From: an uncultured Gammaproteobacteria bacterium
Lineage (GTDB): Bacteria; Pseudomonadota; Gammaproteobacteria; Steroidobacterales; GCA-2729495
Assembly: GCA_937921935.1 (NCBI GenBank)
Contig: CAKZWQ010000017.1
Coordinates: 1 to 64,000 of the forward strand
Direction of reading: 5' to 3'
DNA: 64,000 nucleotides
In this document: positions 62,240-64,000 of the stretch, in pieces
How positions within the stretch are numbered: the first letter of the stretch is position 1
How the letters are laid out: the number at the start of each line of letters is the position of its first letter
Notes under the pieces: model-generated
What the model was told of the DNA's origin: nothing
Databases searched by the model: none
Seen by the model: the letters and a program-made list of their open reading frames with translations, nothing else
Program-made: the position numbers and the translations under genes

Positions 62240-62533
62240 AGCTTTTGCCAGGAAGGCTGCCAGATCAGCGATATCCTGATCGCTGACCTTGCCCACATCC
62301 GGGTGACCGGAGCCAGCCGCAGCGACTTTCTTGATAGCGCCATCAATTGCTGACTCGCTCAGGCCAGCGAAGTCTGCAGGTGTATGGCAGGCCGTGCAGG
62401 CCGCAACTTTTTTCTCACCTGCTGTGGCGTCACCCTTGGGTGCAGCACCCTCATGGCCGCCCGCCAGGGCGAGGGATGCAAAGCACAGGCAGGCTGGCAG
62501 GGCCAGCCAGTTCAGGCGTCTTATCGTCGTCAT
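62231..62533 (-). CDS. Small class I cytochrome c
   Basis: 100 residues: signal peptide about 1-24 (ending LALA), a Gly/His-rich start (GGHEGAAPKG), one CTACH heme site near 46 and the c553/c5-type C-end DIADLAAFLAKANM. The axial Met may be the last residue or absent, since the usual internal Met of class I cytochromes is not seen in the expected place. It would act as a soluble periplasmic electron shuttle. It is convergent with the tetraheme cytochrome gene. Confidence 0.88.
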   Translation of the reverse strand: MTTIRRLNWLALPACLCFASLALAGGHEGAAPKGDATAGEKKVAACTACHTPADFAGLSESAIDGAIKKVAAAGSGHPDVGKVSDQDIADLAAFLAKANM

Positions 62534-62719
62534 GTCTAATACCCCTATAGATTCTTGGATTCAGGCCAGGGAGGCCGGGATGTTTGTTTCCTGCAATCCC
62601 CGTTTAATTCGCCGGGAATCAGTGGCTGGATTCGGGTCCGATGGCAGAACACGCTGTGTCAGAATAGCCCGCTTTCTGATCGCCAGTCCCTGGCGGGCCA
62701 TGGTTTGCGGAGGCAATTA

Positions 62720-63517
62720 ATGAATATCGTGATCACCGGCAGTACCAAGGGTATCGGACTGGGTATGGCCCGGGAGTTCCTCAAGCGCGGCCACGATGTG
62801 GTGATTTCCAGCCGGCGCGCCGATGCTGTCGACACCACGGTCACGGAATTGCGCGCGGAGTTTCCTGACCGCCGTATCGCCGGTCAGTCCTGCGATGTTG
62901 TCGAGTACGCGGCTGTCGAGGCCTTGTGGGAATGTGCGGTCCGGGAGTTGGGGCAGGTTGATATCTGGGTCAACAATGCCGGCCGCGACGGCACGAAGGT
63001 GCCTTTTTTCGCCTTGCCGCCGGAAGATTACGTGCAGACCGTGCAGACCAATGTGATTGGCATGATGCATTGCTGCCGGGTCGTTATCCCGGGGATGTAC
63101 AAGCAAGGCAGTGGCAAAATTTTCAATATGGAAGGTTTCGGCAGTAACGGGCAGGTACGTCCGGCCATTGCGCCCTATGGGACAACCAAGTACGCGGTTA
63201 AGTACCTGACCAAAGCCCTGGCCCTGGAGCTGAAGAATACGCCCGTTCAGATGTGCTATCTGAGCCCCGGCATCGTAGTAACGGATATGTTGGTGCCGCC
63301 GCCGGATCAGCGCGGTGAGGGTTGGGAGCGGAGCAAGAAGATTCTGAATATCCTGGCCGATACGGTTGAGACCGTGACGCCTTTTCTGGTGGAAGGCATG
63401 CTCAAAGCGAACAAGAACGGCGCCGCGGTGCGCTGGCTTACGCCGGGCAAGGTGCGTCGTCGCTTCGCCACCAGCCTGTTCCGCAAGCGCGATATCTTCG
63501 GGCCGCTGGGTTTCTGA
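62720..63517 (+). CDS. SDR-family oxidoreductase
   Basis: 265 residues. Classical short-chain dehydrogenase: TGSTKGIGLGMA (NAD(P) site) at the start, NNAG near 86, and YGTTKYA (catalytic Tyr and Lys) near 160. The usual active-site Ser is replaced by NMEGFG, so the proton relay may be atypical. Start at 62720 follows GGAGG, a strong ribosome site; a longer reading from 62555 lacks one. The substrate is not known. Confidence 0.88.
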   Translation: MNIVITGSTKGIGLGMAREFLKRGHDVVISSRRADAVDTTVTELRAEFPDRRIAGQSCDVVEYAAVEALWECAVRELGQVDIWVNNAGRDGTKVPFFALPPEDYVQTVQTNVIGMMHCCRVVIPGMYKQGSGKIFNMEGFGSNGQVRPAIAPYGTTKYAVKYLTKALALELKNTPVQMCYLSPGIVVTDMLVPPPDQRGEGWERSKKILNILADTVETVTPFLVEGMLKANKNGAAVRWLTPGKVRRRFATSLFRKRDIFGPLGF

Positions 63518-63523
63518 TCAGGT

Positions 63524-64000
63524 CTAGCGCTGCGGTTCGAAACGCAGGCGTACGCTGGTCCGCACTTCTTCGGCAACACCCTCGACCAGGGGTGGCTTGA
63601 ACTGCCATTTCTCCACAGCATTGATGGCCGCCTGATCAAAGATTTCAGGGGGCTCGGAGTCCAGAATCCGGATGTCTTGTGTGGTGCCGTTCTGGTTGAT
63701 CAGAAAATCCACCTGCACCCAGCCACTGGCCCGCCGGGCCGCGACCCGGCGGGGGAAACGAGGCTCAACAAACCGCTCGAATTCCAGCTCTGACATAGGC
63801 ACCTGCTTGGGGCCGGTCGGCGCCGGGACCGGAGCGGGTCCGTATTCTGTGGGTGGTTTGGGCGCAGCGGGTGCTGGCTTGGGCGGGCCCATAGGCACTG
63901 GCACTGAGGGCAGCTCGCCGGCGGCCTCTGTATCAGGTCCGGCCAGCAAGGATTCTGCCCCTGAGGTATCAAATGCCGTTTCGGTCGGGGTATCTGCCAG
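63524..64000 (-). CDS. TonB-like energy transducer, 5' end outside the window
   Basis: The frame stays open to the window edge, so the N-terminus is missing; at least 158 residues are visible. The visible part has a Pro/Ala-rich spacer (GPPKPAPAAPKPP and PAPVPAPTGP) and a TonB C-domain (FVEPRFPRRVAARRASGWVQVDFLINQNG, VEKWQFKPPLVEG). It would carry proton-motive-force energy to outer-membrane receptors. Whether exbB and exbD genes lie beyond the window cannot be seen. Confidence 0.88.
   Translation of the reverse strand: MADTPTETAFDTSGAESLLAGPDTEAAGELPSVPVPMGPPKPAPAAPKPPTEYGPAPVPAPTGPKQVPMSELEFERFVEPRFPRRVAARRASGWVQVDFLINQNGTTQDIRILDSEPPEIFDQAAINAVEKWQFKPPLVEGVAEEVRTSVRLRFEPQR

Noticed and set aside
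1-64000. CRISPR arrays, prophage, insertion sequences, tRNA or rRNA genes
   Set aside because: No regularly spaced repeats, transposase or integrase motifs, or tRNA/rRNA sequences were seen.

Overview
The window is dense, moderately GC-rich bacterial DNA with short intergenic gaps and almost no mobile DNA. Na+-translocating NADH:quinone reductase (nqrA-F plus nqrM), PdxH, ZntB, MscK- and MscS-type channels, an MtrCAB-type porin-cytochrome conduit, TonB2-style energy transducers and Gram-negative lipoproteins together point to a Gammaproteobacterium, probably marine or sedimentary, that respires aerobically and anaerobically. I cannot name a genus from the sequence alone.

Layout. 1-4000: copper resistance operon on the minus strand (CopL-like protein, CopA, CopB) with a SYLF-domain gene downstream. 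4.1-5.4 kb: bactofilin and a methyltransferase-like gene. 5.4-12 kb: a DUF3604 gene divergent from a three-gene plus-strand operon coding for an aspartase with a signal peptide, an exported asparaginase and an exported tetraheme flavocytochrome fumarate reductase. 12-24 kb: ZntB, a MipA-type porin, two mechanosensitive channels, a metallo-beta-lactamase-fold enzyme, PdxH, a glutaryl-CoA dehydrogenase-like enzyme, a SPOR lipoprotein and a second SYLF protein. 24-31 kb: HupE/UreJ-like protein with a parvulin, a two-component system, a structured intergenic RNA candidate and an acyl-CoA synthetase. 31-38 kb: a metallopeptidase, an ExbB-TonB fusion gene, an octaheme TPR cytochrome, a DUF4136 lipoprotein and a UbiD-family protein with a Tat-like leader. 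38-46 kb: a giant AsmA-like protein, a decayed outer-membrane gene, an MFS transporter and a PQQ dehydrogenase. 46-54 kb: VOC protein, ApbE and the complete nqr operon. 54-64 kb: TonB-domain protein, mtrB-mtrA-mtrC on the minus strand, a divergent radical-SAM/tetraheme-cytochrome pair, a small cytochrome c, an SDR and the 5'-truncated end of a TonB-like gene.

How it works together. Much of the window serves electron flow across the envelope. Nqr feeds the quinone pool and ApbE flavinylates NqrB and NqrC. The NapC-like tetraheme cytochrome can draw electrons from quinol and pass them to periplasmic carriers. From there they could go out through MtrA-MtrB-MtrC or be used by the periplasmic fumarate reductase. 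The most striking unit is the operon at 7500-11934: three enzymes that each carry an export signal could turn asparagine into aspartate, then fumarate, then succinate entirely in the periplasm, so that an amino acid supplies the terminal electron acceptor without being imported. Second in interest are the ExbB-TonB fusion without an ExbD and the structured RNA candidate with a C-rich loop beside the two-component system.
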